Source: Desulfobulbaceae bacterium (GTDB taxonomy: Bacteria > Desulfobacterota > Desulfobulbia > Desulfobulbales > SURF-16). Taken from it: 64,000 nucleotides of DNA. The notes beneath the pieces are model-generated. The model was not told the origin of the DNA and searched no databases. It worked only from the letters and a program-made list of their open reading frames with translations. This document shows, one piece after another, positions 1 through 8,568 of the stretch (positions are counted from its first letter, which is position 1; each line of letters opens with the position of its first letter). The DNA is taken from contig JAHLLM010000004.1 of the NCBI GenBank assembly GCA_020444175.1, positions 77,399 to 141,398 on the forward strand. The letters run 5' to 3'. The position numbers were made by a program, and so were the translations under genes.

Positions 1-290
1 ACAAGAATCTGGTTGAACGTTTCGAACTCTATGTCAATGGAGTAGAGCTTGCCAACGGCTTTTCCGAACTTACCGATGCCGAAGAGCAGCATTCACGGTT
101 TGTCAGGGAAAGAGAGATTGCAGCTGGCATGGGACACAGTTTTGGAGCCATGCCGGAGAAGTTTCTTGACGACCTTGAGCGAATCGAAACCGCAGCAGGT
201 ATTGCCCTTGGTGTTGACCGCCTTGTTATGCTGCTCTGCGGGGCGGAATGTATTGATGATGTTGTAGCATTCACACCGGAAAATTTGTAA
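1..290 (+). CDS. epmA: EF-P--(R)-beta-lysine ligase (EpmA/GenX), 3' part
   Basis: The 5' end lies outside the window; reading starts in frame at base 3 and 95 residues remain before the TAA at 288-290. The family is a truncated class II lysyl-tRNA synthetase paralogue that attaches (R)-beta-lysine to elongation factor P. The visible part carries the class II synthetase C-terminal signature: FELYVNGVELANGF followed by ELTDAEEQ, then motif 3 as GIALGVDRLVML. The protein stops shortly after motif 3, as EpmA does, and the GIELANGF-type block is nearer EpmA than LysS. Full LysS C-terminus is the alternative. No epmB or efp is visible here. Confidence 0.85.
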   Translation, partial: KNLVERFELYVNGVELANGFSELTDAEEQHSRFVREREIAAGMGHSFGAMPEKFLDDLERIETAAGIALGVDRLVMLLCGAECIDDVVAFTPENL

Positions 291-383
291 ACCTCTCCGG
301 GGGAATTATTTTCAAATAAGTCAGTTGCAATTTTTGTATTTATTCAGCGAGGGCTCGAAATGGGCCTCAACTCCAGGCCGTAG

Positions 384-1460
384 TTAGCCATTTTTTTTCA
401 TCCGGGCCGACACTTCCGGATAATGCTCTTCCAGACAATCAGGACAGATTCCATGGCTGAACTTGGCATCCGAATGTTCATGGATGTACTGCTCTATCTG
501 CTTCCAGTATCCCTGATCATCGCGTATCATTTTGCAATGCGAGCAGATGGGGAGGATGCCCTGCAGGGTTTTGATCTCGTCCAAGGCATGTTTTAATTTT
601 TTTATCAACTCCTCCTTCTCGATTTGTATTTTTTTTCGGATTTCTATTTCATAGTTGAGTTTCTTGTTGGTCCTGTCCAGATCAAGAAATATCAACTCGA
701 ATGGTTTTTCTATTCCTGTTTTAATTATGGCTTCATAGATGAGTAAAAAAGAAAGGATTTTGAAATAGTGCCCTAACAGGTTGGAGAATCCGTAATTGCT
801 GATGTAAAAGGTGAAAGCAAGCTCGGAAATGATTGTACAGATTATTGACCAGAGGAGGAGCTGGTACACCTTGCTTTCAAACTTTCCCCTGTTTTGGCGT
901 AAAAGAAAGATCGCGGCCATCAGTATGGCACAGATAATATACTCGCTCACCTTTTTAAAAGGTGTCAGTCCTTGGCCATCGACAAAGCATACGGGAAAGA
1001 CTTTCCAATAAAAAACGCTTGCAATGAACAGAGCTGTGACCACTGCATAGACCGCAAATACTATGTTTGATTTGGGAGCCGTCCCTCTTCTCAGGAATAT
1101 GAAGGCCAGAAGGAGGGTCATGCTTTCCAGATAACGGGCACCTACCCACAGTTGGTTGGCGTAGTAATCGTAATCCGTGAATATTGGCATCCCCTTATAT
1201 GACAAGGTGTGCAGCAGATCTATAAAGGCAATGAAAAGGTAGGAGACGCCTATAAACAAAAGATAAGGATTACTGATATATTTTTTGGAATTCCAGGCAA
1301 TCATGAACAGGGAAAAAGCGACAATAATGCTGAACCCTTCAGCGAGAACATGAAAAAAAAGGTAGTTCACCCAGGTCGTAAAATAAATTCCGATTAAAAC
1401 AGCAACCAGCATCGAAATATTGATGAGCGGCTGCATCTGCTTAACTGTAACATTATTCAT
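384..1460 (-). CDS. MASE3-domain membrane sensor with C-terminal CxxC/CxxC motif
   Basis: 358 aa. Residues 1-235 form about eight hydrophobic segments of the MASE3 type (membrane-associated sensor; ligand unknown), including the conserved block around DLLHTLSYKGMP. A charged coiled coil follows (about 255-300). The C-terminus is LPICSHCKMIRDDQGYW followed by HGICPDCLEEHYPE, two CxxC pairs forming a small zinc-ribbon-like module seen at the ends of many deltaproteobacterial PAS and kinase proteins. There is no GGDEF, kinase or HTH domain, so any output must run through the coiled coil/CxxC module or a partner. It is monocistronic, with a promoter immediately upstream. The start is the ATG at 1460. 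Confidence 0.8.
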   Translation of the reverse strand: MNNVTVKQMQPLINISMLVAVLIGIYFTTWVNYLFFHVLAEGFSIIVAFSLFMIAWNSKKYISNPYLLFIGVSYLFIAFIDLLHTLSYKGMPIFTDYDYYANQLWVGARYLESMTLLLAFIFLRRGTAPKSNIVFAVYAVVTALFIASVFYWKVFPVCFVDGQGLTPFKKVSEYIICAILMAAIFLLRQNRGKFESKVYQLLLWSIICTIISELAFTFYISNYGFSNLLGHYFKILSFLLIYEAIIKTGIEKPFELIFLDLDRTNKKLNYEIEIRKKIQIEKEELIKKLKHALDEIKTLQGILPICSHCKMIRDDQGYWKQIEQYIHEHSDAKFSHGICPDCLEEHYPEVSARMKKNG

Positions 1461-1536
1461 CGTTTATCCTGCGGACTGTGAAAATAGAAGGACAGCATAC
1501 AAACAACTTTTACTGTGTGCCTTCGGTAAATTTTTT

Positions 1537-1565
1537 ATTATACTCCCGACACTCAGAATAGGCAA
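1537..1565 (-). promoter_or_regulatory. sigma70 promoter of the MASE3 gene
   Basis: On the minus strand TTGCCT (1560-1565), a 17-nt spacer and a perfect TATAAT (1537-1542) lie about 75 nt before the MASE3 start. The spacer and -35 fall inside the inverted repeat at 1546-1587, which suggests repressor or architectural control. Confidence 0.6.
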
Positions 1566-1587
1566 ATGTACCTATTTTGAGTGTCGG
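1546..1587. repeat. 17-bp-arm inverted repeat overlapping a promoter
   Basis: Arms CCGACACTCAGAATAGG and CCTATTTTGAGTGTCGG pair except at one position around an 8-nt loop. It sits downstream of the envelope transport operon (stop at 1895) and over the MASE3 promoter, so it could be an operator, a terminator stem, or both. There is no clear T-tract. The stretch 1588-1894 shows nothing else recognisable. Confidence 0.6.
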
Positions 1588-1894
1588 TGGGTGCAGATTA
1601 CAATCTCAAAGGTCGAGTTTAAATTACTTCTTCGTAGTGGTGATCCCACTCCTTAGAATGTATCACATTGTCGCTTTCCTTGTACATGATGCAATTTTTC
1701 CAGCTAACATGCAATGGGAAAATGTGCTGATAGAAATTGATGGGCAAAGCTTGAGCAGATATAAATGGGGGCATGATTACGGCGGAAGATGACTTGGGCG
1801 AGTTCAACGTTGTTCAGGCGAAAAATTCGCAAATTAAGTCACGTTGTTGCACAAGAAGTGATTTGCAATTTATCGTACCCGGATTTGATCGCCG

Positions 1895-2857
1895 TTAAAA
1901 ATGAACAAACCAGCGCAGATAAAATTGGTCTGGCTGCCGGCCGAATTCATCGCTTTCGTTGCCATGAAAGAAGAAAATGCCGCTCCCCAAGGTCATTTCG
2001 TCGCTGAGGCTGTATTCCAGGGAGGGTGCCAAGAAGGTAGACGAATCGTCCAGGTTGACAATGGAGAGGAGTTGAAGAGACCAGAGAAGAGCCGGCTGGT
2101 AACTGATGATGCAGCCCAGTTGATCCGCCCCGCTTGCATCGTCAAACAAGTATTCGCCCAGCAGAACCAGGGAATTTGCAAAACCGTACTCAATACCTGC
2201 GATTAACCGTGTGTGGCGCTCACCTGTTTTCCGGTCATGGAAGCTGCCCCCTTCACTGCGCAGATCAATGCCGGTCTCAAACAGTTCTCCCTCCACTTCC
2301 CAGCCGATTATGTCAAGGTCATTGTCATTATCAACAACGGTCACCAGTGCAAGGTCGGCAAACTCCAGGTAACCTTTGGCCCGTGCCGCATTTATATTGC
2401 CTGAAAGTGTGGCATCAAAATTTGCCAGGTCGCTTATCAGATATTCATAGCGCAAGGCCTCTGTTCCCTTTCTCTCCTCTGTTTCTATGGCCTGGGAATT
2501 TATGGGATTAAAAACATCAATGGGGTTCCATATTCTTCCCACTCCAAAGGGGACGCGTTGGCGGCCAAAAACAAAAAAATGTTTTGCGCCGCGGTATTCG
2601 CAGTAAGCGCGATAGATATCACCTTTGTTTTGCAGGCTTTTCCGCCCTTCATTATAAAGGGAATTATTGTCAAGAATGATTTTTGCCGTAAAATCCTTAT
2701 TCTGCGGCATCTCAAGATCGATGTCGGCACGCAGTCGGTTGAAATCAATTATGTGATTTTCACGATCAAAGCTGATAATGTTTGTGTTCTCAATGCCATG
2801 GTCAAATCGAGGAGCAAGAAGTGCGGCGCTTAAAAGAAAACTAGCCAGAATACTCAT
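1895..2857 (-). CDS. Predicted outer-membrane beta-barrel protein of the Lol-like transport operon
   Basis: 320 aa from the ATG at 2857. A short hydrophobic leader (SILASFLLSAALLA) is followed by alternating amphipathic strands, and the protein ends WFVHF with a terminal Phe, the usual outer-membrane assembly signal. A central block (GRQRVPFGVGRIWNPIDVFNP) resembles sequences found in barrel proteins next to LolCDE-like cassettes. It is the last gene of a minus-strand operon: its start overlaps the ATP-binding gene by 17 nt. I infer an outer-membrane partner of the permease complex. The transported substrate cannot be read from sequence. Confidence 0.7.
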   Translation of the reverse strand: MSILASFLLSAALLAPRFDHGIENTNIISFDRENHIIDFNRLRADIDLEMPQNKDFTAKIILDNNSLYNEGRKSLQNKGDIYRAYCEYRGAKHFFVFGRQRVPFGVGRIWNPIDVFNPINSQAIETEERKGTEALRYEYLISDLANFDATLSGNINAARAKGYLEFADLALVTVVDNDNDLDIIGWEVEGELFETGIDLRSEGGSFHDRKTGERHTRLIAGIEYGFANSLVLLGEYLFDDASGADQLGCIISYQPALLWSLQLLSIVNLDDSSTFLAPSLEYSLSDEMTLGSGIFFFHGNESDEFGRQPDQFYLRWFVHF

Positions 2858-3536
2858 TGCTGACAACTTTCCCGTCTCGGAGTTTTATGGAATGTTTTGC
2901 CTTATTAATAACCAGTGGGTCGTGGGATGAAAAGATGATTGTGATTTTTTCTTCTTCATTGAGTCGTTGCATCATGTCCATGAGTTTCTCAGCACTTTTG
3001 CTGTCCAGGTTGGCGGTTGGTTCATCGGCCAGGATAAGTTTTGGCTTTGTGGCCACGGCCCGTGCCACTGCAACGCGTTGCTGCTGACCGCCGCTCATCT
3101 GGTTCGGCAGTTTGTCAAGCAGGGTTTTGATCTCAAGTTTTCCTGCTATTTCATCAGTGCGGAGCCGGCGTTCTTTTTGCCTCCAGCCCCTGAGATTCAT
3201 GATGTATTCAATGTTTTCCCTGGCAGTCAGAACCGGCAGAAGGTTGTAGGACTGGAAAATAAAGCCTATGTGGTCACGCCTCACCAGGGAGAGTTCTTTT
3301 TCCGGGAGTCCTGTCAGTCTTTGTCCTTCAAGTCTGACTTCTCCGTCACTGGCTTCATCAAGGCCGCCGATGATATTAAGCAAAGTGGTTTTGCCGCTGC
3401 CGGAAGGGCCTGAAACAACGACAAATTCACCTCGGGCAAAGGTGAGGTTGATGTCGTGCAAACCTGTAACTTCCACATCTTTTCCCGGGTGGAAAATCTT
3501 ACTTATGTGGTCGATTTTTAGAAAGGATTCTGACAT
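2841..3536 (-). CDS. LolD/MacB-type ABC transporter ATP-binding protein
   Basis: 231 aa, the normal length for LolD-family ATPases. Walker A GPSGSGKTT (about 42-50), Q-loop FIFQSYNLLP, signature MSGGQQQRVAVARA, Walker B LILADEPTANLD and the switch-region SSHDP are all present, so ATPase activity is expected. The FIFQSYNLLPVLTARENIE stretch is typical of transporters that pair with FtsX-type permeases, which are encoded immediately upstream (31-nt gap). These systems act mechanically from the inner membrane on periplasmic lipoproteins or lipids rather than pumping solutes across it. Confidence 0.9.
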   Translation of the reverse strand: MSESFLKIDHISKIFHPGKDVEVTGLHDINLTFARGEFVVVSGPSGSGKTTLLNIIGGLDEASDGEVRLEGQRLTGLPEKELSLVRRDHIGFIFQSYNLLPVLTARENIEYIMNLRGWRQKERRLRTDEIAGKLEIKTLLDKLPNQMSGGQQQRVAVARAVATKPKLILADEPTANLDSKSAEKLMDMMQRLNEEEKITIIFSSHDPLVINKAKHSIKLRDGKVVSNEYSG

Positions 3537-3566
3537 GATGTGTCCTTAAGGGCTTAACGGCTGAAA

Positions 3567-4790
3567 CTATATCTTGTGTATGGTCTCAATCGGGTTTGAT
3601 TTTTTGAGAATCCGTAAAGGAATCAGGACGCTTAGTAATGTTGCCAGCGTCACAGAAATCAGGGCGGTCAAAAAATAACCGGGCCGTATTATGGCATAAA
3701 TTATTGAATCAATGCCAAAGGCATCCAGGCCCTGACTGAATATGGTCAGGTCAAGACCATGCCGGTAATAATAATAGAGTGTCGTTCCTCCCAGGGCAGA
3801 ACCGCCCAAAAAACCGATAAATCCAAGAAAAAATGACTCAATCATGACAATCTGGCTGATCTGTTTGAACTTGGTGCCAATGGCAAGCATGATACCAAAT
3901 TCCCGCAGACGTTCAAGGACACTGACCAGTATGACACCGAAAATTCCCAGGCCTGCCACGCAAAAGACAAGAAAGCTTGTTACAAGGTTGAATCCCTTCA
4001 TCATCACCCTGCTCTGCATGAGTGCCGGATACATCTGATCCCAACGGAAAACCTCCAGGTCGGGAAAGCGCTGCGCCAGTTCTGTCTGCATTTGGTTAAT
4101 GCTTTTTTCCGTATGGAGCATTATGGAGATTTGAGTTGTTCCGCCATGCATTAAAAGCATGTCATCAGCTTTTTTTCTGTCAATGAAGACAGCTGTCTCA
4201 TCAAGGCCCATATTGTTTGTTTTGATAATGCCGCTTACCTTAAGGGCAATCGAGGCCACTTCGTTTTCTGTGTTCTGCGCTGAAAGGATGACCTTCTTGC
4301 CGATTTTTACCTTTAGTTTTTCTGCTAGTTTTGCTCCCAGGATGACCCCCTTTTTTTTGGGGCCAAAGGAAAAAGCGCCCTCCTGCAGGTAGTCGCCAAT
4401 ATTTCCGTGTTTGTTTTCCTGATCAAGGTCAATGCCAAAGATTGTTGCGCCTCTGGAATAATGTGCAGTGGCAATAAGGCCGTCCTGGAGAATGCGCTGA
4501 ACGGTTGTTTTTACCAGTCTGCTTTCCTGCAGGAATCCGTTGATTGCCTCGGGGGTGCCTATCATTTTTTTTATATCCGGATCCTGTCTGTATCCCTTGG
4601 TAAACAGGCTGATATGCCCGCTGCTGCTGCGGATCGCGTTGCCAATCATCTGTTCGGTCATGCCGTCATAGATGCCTTCCATGAAAAGCAGTCCCCACAG
4701 GCTGACTGTTATCATCAGAACAACGAGAATAGACCTGCCTTTGCGACGTTTGAGCGAGGCCCAGGCTATTCTCGTTGACAGCTTATACAT
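3567..4790 (-). CDS. FtsX-type ABC transporter permease (LolC/LolE-like), second of pair
   Basis: 407 aa from ATG 4790; the start overlaps the upstream permease stop by 8 nt. The layout is MacB/LolE-like: one N-terminal transmembrane helix (about 20-42), a periplasmic MacB-PCD-like domain (about 45-265), then three C-terminal helices with the FtsX core (SVLERLREFGIMLAIGTK). It presumably pairs with the neighbouring permease as a heterodimer driven by the LolD-like ATPase. A TTG five codons upstream is possible, but the overlapping ATG is the better start. Confidence 0.88.
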   Translation of the reverse strand: MYKLSTRIAWASLKRRKGRSILVVLMITVSLWGLLFMEGIYDGMTEQMIGNAIRSSSGHISLFTKGYRQDPDIKKMIGTPEAINGFLQESRLVKTTVQRILQDGLIATAHYSRGATIFGIDLDQENKHGNIGDYLQEGAFSFGPKKKGVILGAKLAEKLKVKIGKKVILSAQNTENEVASIALKVSGIIKTNNMGLDETAVFIDRKKADDMLLMHGGTTQISIMLHTEKSINQMQTELAQRFPDLEVFRWDQMYPALMQSRVMMKGFNLVTSFLVFCVAGLGIFGVILVSVLERLREFGIMLAIGTKFKQISQIVMIESFFLGFIGFLGGSALGGTTLYYYYRHGLDLTIFSQGLDAFGIDSIIYAIIRPGYFLTALISVTLATLLSVLIPLRILKKSNPIETIHKI

Positions 4791-6003
4791 GATGGATTGC
4801 CTCAACCGGTTTGAATCTGTTGACCTTGAGAATGGGATAAAGGGTGGAGAGCACGGCCAGCAGAAACATGATTGTCATATCCCTGGCAATGATGAGGGGG
4901 GAAAAAATTGTAGGCATTTCCGATGCAGCAAGTCCGTATTGCCTGAACTGTTCTTCATATCCGGAATAGACAATGGGGTGCAGATGGAAGTAATAGGAGA
5001 GTGCTCCTCCAATCAATCCGCCTGAGACGACGCTGATCAGGCCGATAAGAAAACTTTCCAGAATGAGGAGATAAAAAATCTGGGAAGGAGTGGTGCCCAC
5101 TGCCCGCAAGACGCCGATCTCGCGGATTCGTGAAAAAACAGTGAGCCAGGTATAGATCATGATAACAAAGAAAATAACGATAAAAATAATTCCAAGGGTA
5201 ATATAGCCGAAAATGGAATCCACCTCCATTGCCTGCACAAGGCTTGCCATGGTGTCGTTCCAGCTTAAGGACTCATAGTTGCTCCCGATTTCTTTACCTA
5301 TAACTGCGGCGATTTCTTTTGCATCTCCTGGAGAAGTCGGGAGAACGATAAAGTGGGTGGCGTAATTTTCACTCGCCATTATCTTGTCAAAGTAGCCTTT
5401 GCCGACAAAGGCTGATCCAGCATCAAAATCATAGAGACCGGTCTTGAAAATCCCTTTAACCGTCAAATTGTCAGCAGCAAAAGAATAATCAGCGCCGGTT
5501 CCGACAAAGGCCAGTCTGTCGCCCACCTCGACCTTGAGCCTCTTGGCAAGCTCATTGCCCATGTATACCTGGGCAATGTCATCCGCAGCCAAATACTGCC
5601 CTTTCAGGAGAGATTTTTCCAGCCGGGAGAGCTTTTTCTCTTTATCCGGTTCAATGCCGCAAAACATGGCTCCAACCGTCTTTTCCCGGGAGGAAAAAAG
5701 GACAAAAGATTCAAAACGTTCACCAAAAACAGCAATGTTGTCAATTGATGCCAGCTTCTTTTTTATTTCCCGGGCATCAAATATGAGGTTGTCGTAGCTT
5801 GGTGTTTTGCGGAAATCCTTCTGGGTAATCTGCAGATAGCCGTGATAAATTTCCACGGCATTTTGGATCATTTTGTTGTGGGAGCCGTCGGAGAGTGCGG
5901 TGGAAAAGACCAGAAGTCCCGTGGAGAAGCATGTGAGCAGAAAGGTGACAATGCTTCGTTTTTTGTATGCCAGGATATTTTTTACGGCGATTTTAAGAAA
6001 CAT
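4783..6003 (-). CDS. FtsX-type ABC transporter permease (LolC/LolE-like), first of pair
   Basis: 406 aa from ATG 6003, with AAGG upstream; a GTG eight codons earlier is the alternative. It has the same topology as its neighbour: N-terminal anchor (about 15-38), large periplasmic domain, and three C-terminal helices with the FtsX motif VFSRIREIGVLRAVGTTPSQ. The two permeases share architecture but little sequence, as LolC and LolE do. It sits directly after the LolA-like gene (52-nt gap). Likely role: extraction of a lipoprotein or lipid from the inner membrane and hand-over to the LolA-like chaperone and outer-membrane barrel encoded in the same operon. Confidence 0.88.
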   Translation of the reverse strand: MFLKIAVKNILAYKKRSIVTFLLTCFSTGLLVFSTALSDGSHNKMIQNAVEIYHGYLQITQKDFRKTPSYDNLIFDAREIKKKLASIDNIAVFGERFESFVLFSSREKTVGAMFCGIEPDKEKKLSRLEKSLLKGQYLAADDIAQVYMGNELAKRLKVEVGDRLAFVGTGADYSFAADNLTVKGIFKTGLYDFDAGSAFVGKGYFDKIMASENYATHFIVLPTSPGDAKEIAAVIGKEIGSNYESLSWNDTMASLVQAMEVDSIFGYITLGIIFIVIFFVIMIYTWLTVFSRIREIGVLRAVGTTPSQIFYLLILESFLIGLISVVSGGLIGGALSYYFHLHPIVYSGYEEQFRQYGLAASEMPTIFSPLIIARDMTIMFLLAVLSTLYPILKVNRFKPVEAIHHV

Positions 6004-6055
6004 GATTTTATAAGCCTTGGAATCCACAAAATAACAAAAGAAGTGAAAAACGGTG

Positions 6056-6898
6056 CTATCGTGAAAATCTCTTCAAGGCCCTTTTGGTAAAATAGGCATT
6101 ATCAATTTTTTCATCAAACTCAGATTCAAGAATAGTGATAATAGTCTGATGGCCGGCTTTTTCTTTATCCTGCGGCTCCATGACCCAAAGGGCTGGAAAA
6201 TATCGTTTGCCGAATTTTTTTATATCCTGATAAGAGAGAATTCGTACGAGTTCTCCTTCTTCATCATAGTATTTCACGGAAAGGGGAAGCAGGTAGGTTT
6301 TCGAAACGGTCATGATGATTTTTCCCCATACCACGGGGGCATCTTCAAGGGGTAAAAGCTCTATTTCATAGTCAGTGTCGTTTTCAGAGAGCAGTGTTGC
6401 CTTATAGTCTTCACTGATCGAACTTTCCCGCACCAGGTCGTCATTGGTGAAATCTGTTCCCATCCAGCTCTGCAGCATCATGGAGGCCGGTATTTTCAAG
6501 GTTTTTTCGATGCGGGGCACATACTGCCACATGGCGCTGTCAATTTTAAGAAAAGTAATTCCTTTGTCTTTCTGGGGATAGGTTATCCTGATAAAACTCT
6601 TTTTTTTGCCAATTGAGTATGACTCCATTGCCATGGTGCGCTCGGTGCGCGGCGTTTTCATCTTCAGGGCGATTTTTTGAAAAGCGGTTTTCCCGGTCAG
6701 GTTGTCTTCCACCTGCCTGATAAGTGAATCTGCGTCAGCGGCAAAAATATTTGTCCGGGCGAGAGAAAGAAAAGCAACAGTGATAATAAGGCAGAAAAAA
6801 AGAGATTTTTTTGTCTGCCAGGGATAGCGGGGAAAAGATATTTTTGGAGAAAAGAGGAGATTCATGATTCTTGGAGGTTGCCTTAACTGTCTGTTCAT
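6056..6898 (-). CDS. Outer membrane lipoprotein-sorting protein (LolA-like)
   Basis: 280 aa from ATG 6898 (AAGAAG just upstream); longer reading from 7030 would need a weak non-ATG start and adds unlikely sequence. There is a long basic N-region, then a signal sequence (SLFFCLIITVAFLSLARTNIFA) and mature protein from about AADADSLIRQVED. The body matches the family typed by MAMESYSIGKKKSFIRITYP, DSAMWQYVPRIEKTLKIPASMMLQSWMGTDFTNDD and the YFPALW region. It is a periplasmic half-barrel carrier usually found next to FtsX permeases or RND/MMPL exporters. First gene of the five-gene operon ending at 1895. Confidence 0.85.
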   Translation of the reverse strand: MNRQLRQPPRIMNLLFSPKISFPRYPWQTKKSLFFCLIITVAFLSLARTNIFAADADSLIRQVEDNLTGKTAFQKIALKMKTPRTERTMAMESYSIGKKKSFIRITYPQKDKGITFLKIDSAMWQYVPRIEKTLKIPASMMLQSWMGTDFTNDDLVRESSISEDYKATLLSENDTDYEIELLPLEDAPVVWGKIIMTVSKTYLLPLSVKYYDEEGELVRILSYQDIKKFGKRYFPALWVMEPQDKEKAGHQTIITILESEFDEKIDNAYFTKRALKRFSR

Positions 6899-7184
6899 AT
6901 ACTTCTTTTTTGTTATATTTGTGAAATTTACTATACAAAGTGTGACATAATCATACACCAATTGCCAGTTGTTTGTTCTTGACAAAAAATAAACGTTATG
7001 GCAACAGAAATAGAATTGATGAATAACCACTCAGTTTTCTTTTGTCCCGGAGCGTTCCTTTTTTAGTTTAATTATCTCGCCATGTTGTCTCTGTTTGGAG
7101 ACGGATGTGTTGAGGGTAATTATCTTTCTTATGGAAGGCAAAGGGGAATTCTATGAATAGATGTTCAGTTAAGGAGATGAAGAG

Positions 7185-7970
7185 ATGAAGAAAAGATTGA
7201 AACTCTTGGCAACTGCAATAAGTTTACTTGCTCTAACTGCAACACCCGTGCTGGCAAGCGGTTCCAAGGCTCACAAACCAAGTCCCGATGCTGCCATCCA
7301 AATGCTGCAGGAAGGCAATCAGCGTTTTGTTTCAGGAAAGTCAACCCAGCCGCACACAAATGCCGCTCGTCTGGCTCTGGCTGGAAAAGAAGACCAGGGT
7401 GACCATGCTTATGCTACAGTTATTACCTGTTCTGATTCCCGCGTGCCCGTTGAAATTCTTTTTGATGCCGGTGTTATGGATATCTTTGTCATCAGAGTGG
7501 CTGGAAATGTTGTTGATGTTGACGAGGCTGGTTCCATAGAATACGGCTTGGCACATGTTAACACGCCCGTCCTGGTCGTTCTCGGACATACCCAGTGTGG
7601 AGCGGTTACGGCAGTAACAAATGCTGTTCAGGGGCACGGTCATGCACTGGAGCGCAATATTCCACCTCTGGTTGACAATATCGAACCTGCAGTCAAACGT
7701 GCTATTGCAGCCCATCCGAAAGCGCATGGGGCTGACGTTATACCTTTTGGTATTGAAGAGAACGTCTGGCAGGGTATTGAGGACCTTTTCATGAGCAGTG
7801 CCTCGACAAGGGACATTGTAAAAGCTGGAAAAGCCAAGGTTGTTGGCGCGATTTATGACGTCAGCAACGGACATGTTAAATGGCTTCCCGAAGACAAGGT
7901 CACAGAGATTCTTGACAAGGTTGAGAAAAATCCTGCCCGCGCAATGAATGCCATGGCGGGCGGTCATTAA
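7185..7970 (+). CDS. Beta-class carbonic anhydrase with signal peptide (periplasmic)
   Basis: 261 aa. A clear signal peptide (KKRLKLLATAISLLALTATPVLASG) precedes a full beta-CA domain. Zinc ligands are visible as C82 in TCSDSRVP (with the catalytic-dyad D84), H135 and C138 in GHTQCGAV. It interconverts CO2 and bicarbonate; export puts this in the periplasm, where it could manage CO2/HCO3- at the envelope or buffer pH. SD AAGGAG lies about 8 nt before ATG 7185. It is divergent from the LolA-like operon. No transporter gene is adjacent, so its partner is unknown. Confidence 0.93.
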   Translation: MKKRLKLLATAISLLALTATPVLASGSKAHKPSPDAAIQMLQEGNQRFVSGKSTQPHTNAARLALAGKEDQGDHAYATVITCSDSRVPVEILFDAGVMDIFVIRVAGNVVDVDEAGSIEYGLAHVNTPVLVVLGHTQCGAVTAVTNAVQGHGHALERNIPPLVDNIEPAVKRAIAAHPKAHGADVIPFGIEENVWQGIEDLFMSSASTRDIVKAGKAKVVGAIYDVSNGHVKWLPEDKVTEILDKVEKNPARAMNAMAGGH

Positions 7971-7976
7971 TTAAAA

Positions 7977-8081
7977 TTGACGGTCTCGTAAAAACCCTCT
8001 CGACCGCCGCCGGAACGTGTGTAACTTGTTGATATTTCGTTGGCGGATGGTCAGCCTCAGGACTTTTTGCGACTTCATCAA
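7977..8081 (+). repeat. 105-bp palindromic mobile repeat, copy R1
   Basis: Begins TTGACGGTCTCGTAAAAA and ends TTTTTGCGACTTCATCAA, imperfect terminal inverted repeats. Exactly the same length as R2 and R3 but clearly diverged from them. It starts 6 nt after the carbonic anhydrase stop. No coding capacity. Confidence 0.8.
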
Positions 8082-8128
8082 AATTCATTTTTTGTGCCTC
8101 GCTTCTCTTTGCCAGGCACAATGTCAGC

Positions 8129-8172
8129 GCGCTTCAAAAGGCTGATTTTTTTATCCCGGTCTTTTGAAGCGC
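8129..8172. repeat. 12-bp perfect inverted repeat between two mobile repeats
   Basis: GCGCTTCAAAAG (8129-8140) and CTTTTGAAGCGC (8161-8172) pair perfectly around a 20-nt loop that includes seven T's. It lies between R1 and R2 in the 600-bp gene-free stretch 7971-8568. It may be a terminator-like stem for the carbonic anhydrase or another palindromic element. Confidence 0.55.
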
Positions 8173-8277
8173 GGTCATGTTCGCCCTTTCGGCCCGGCGT
8201 GCCAGTTGTTTTTTTAGCTATGCTTTGAGTCGCCTCGTTTTATCCTCATCCACTACAGTGAAATAAAATATCAAAAT

Positions 8278-8382
8278 TTGACGGTTTCGTAAAAACCCCC
8301 TCAACCGCCGCCGACAAGTATGTAACTTGTTGATATTGCGTTGGCGGATGGTCAGCTTGAGAGCTTTTTGCGAGACCATCAA
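8278..8382 (+). repeat. 105-bp palindromic mobile repeat, copy R2
   Basis: Differs from R3 (39781-39885) at a single position in 105, about 31 kb away. Termini TTGACGGTTTCGTAAAAA and TTTTTGCGAGACCATCAA form an imperfect inverted repeat. No ORF, so a MITE-like element moved in trans is the likeliest identity. Confidence 0.88.
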
Positions 8383-8478
8383 AATTTCAGGGGCTAAAAG
8401 CCATAAGTCTTTGGCTCCGTTTTGCTCGCTCCACTTTTCAACAGCCTGCTATGTGATACTGCTATTTGCGCAGTGAAA

Positions 8479-8507
8479 TTGACTAAACAGTGAATGGTTC
8501 CTATAGT
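8479..8507 (+). promoter_or_regulatory. sigma70 promoter of the small four-Cys protein gene
   Basis: TTGACT (8479-8484), 17-nt spacer, TATAGT (8502-8507); 61 nt upstream of the ATG at 8569, which has GAGGT as its SD. Confidence 0.65.
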
Positions 8508-8568
8508 TAAGTTGAGTGGTAATTTTTTGAAATTATTATTTTTTTGTTAGTTTAAGTGAGGTGCTACT

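Noticed and set aside
7977..8382. TA target-site duplications at R1 and R2
   Set aside because: Flanking bases do not show TA on both sides, so only R3 supports a TA duplication; the other two may have decayed or be nested.
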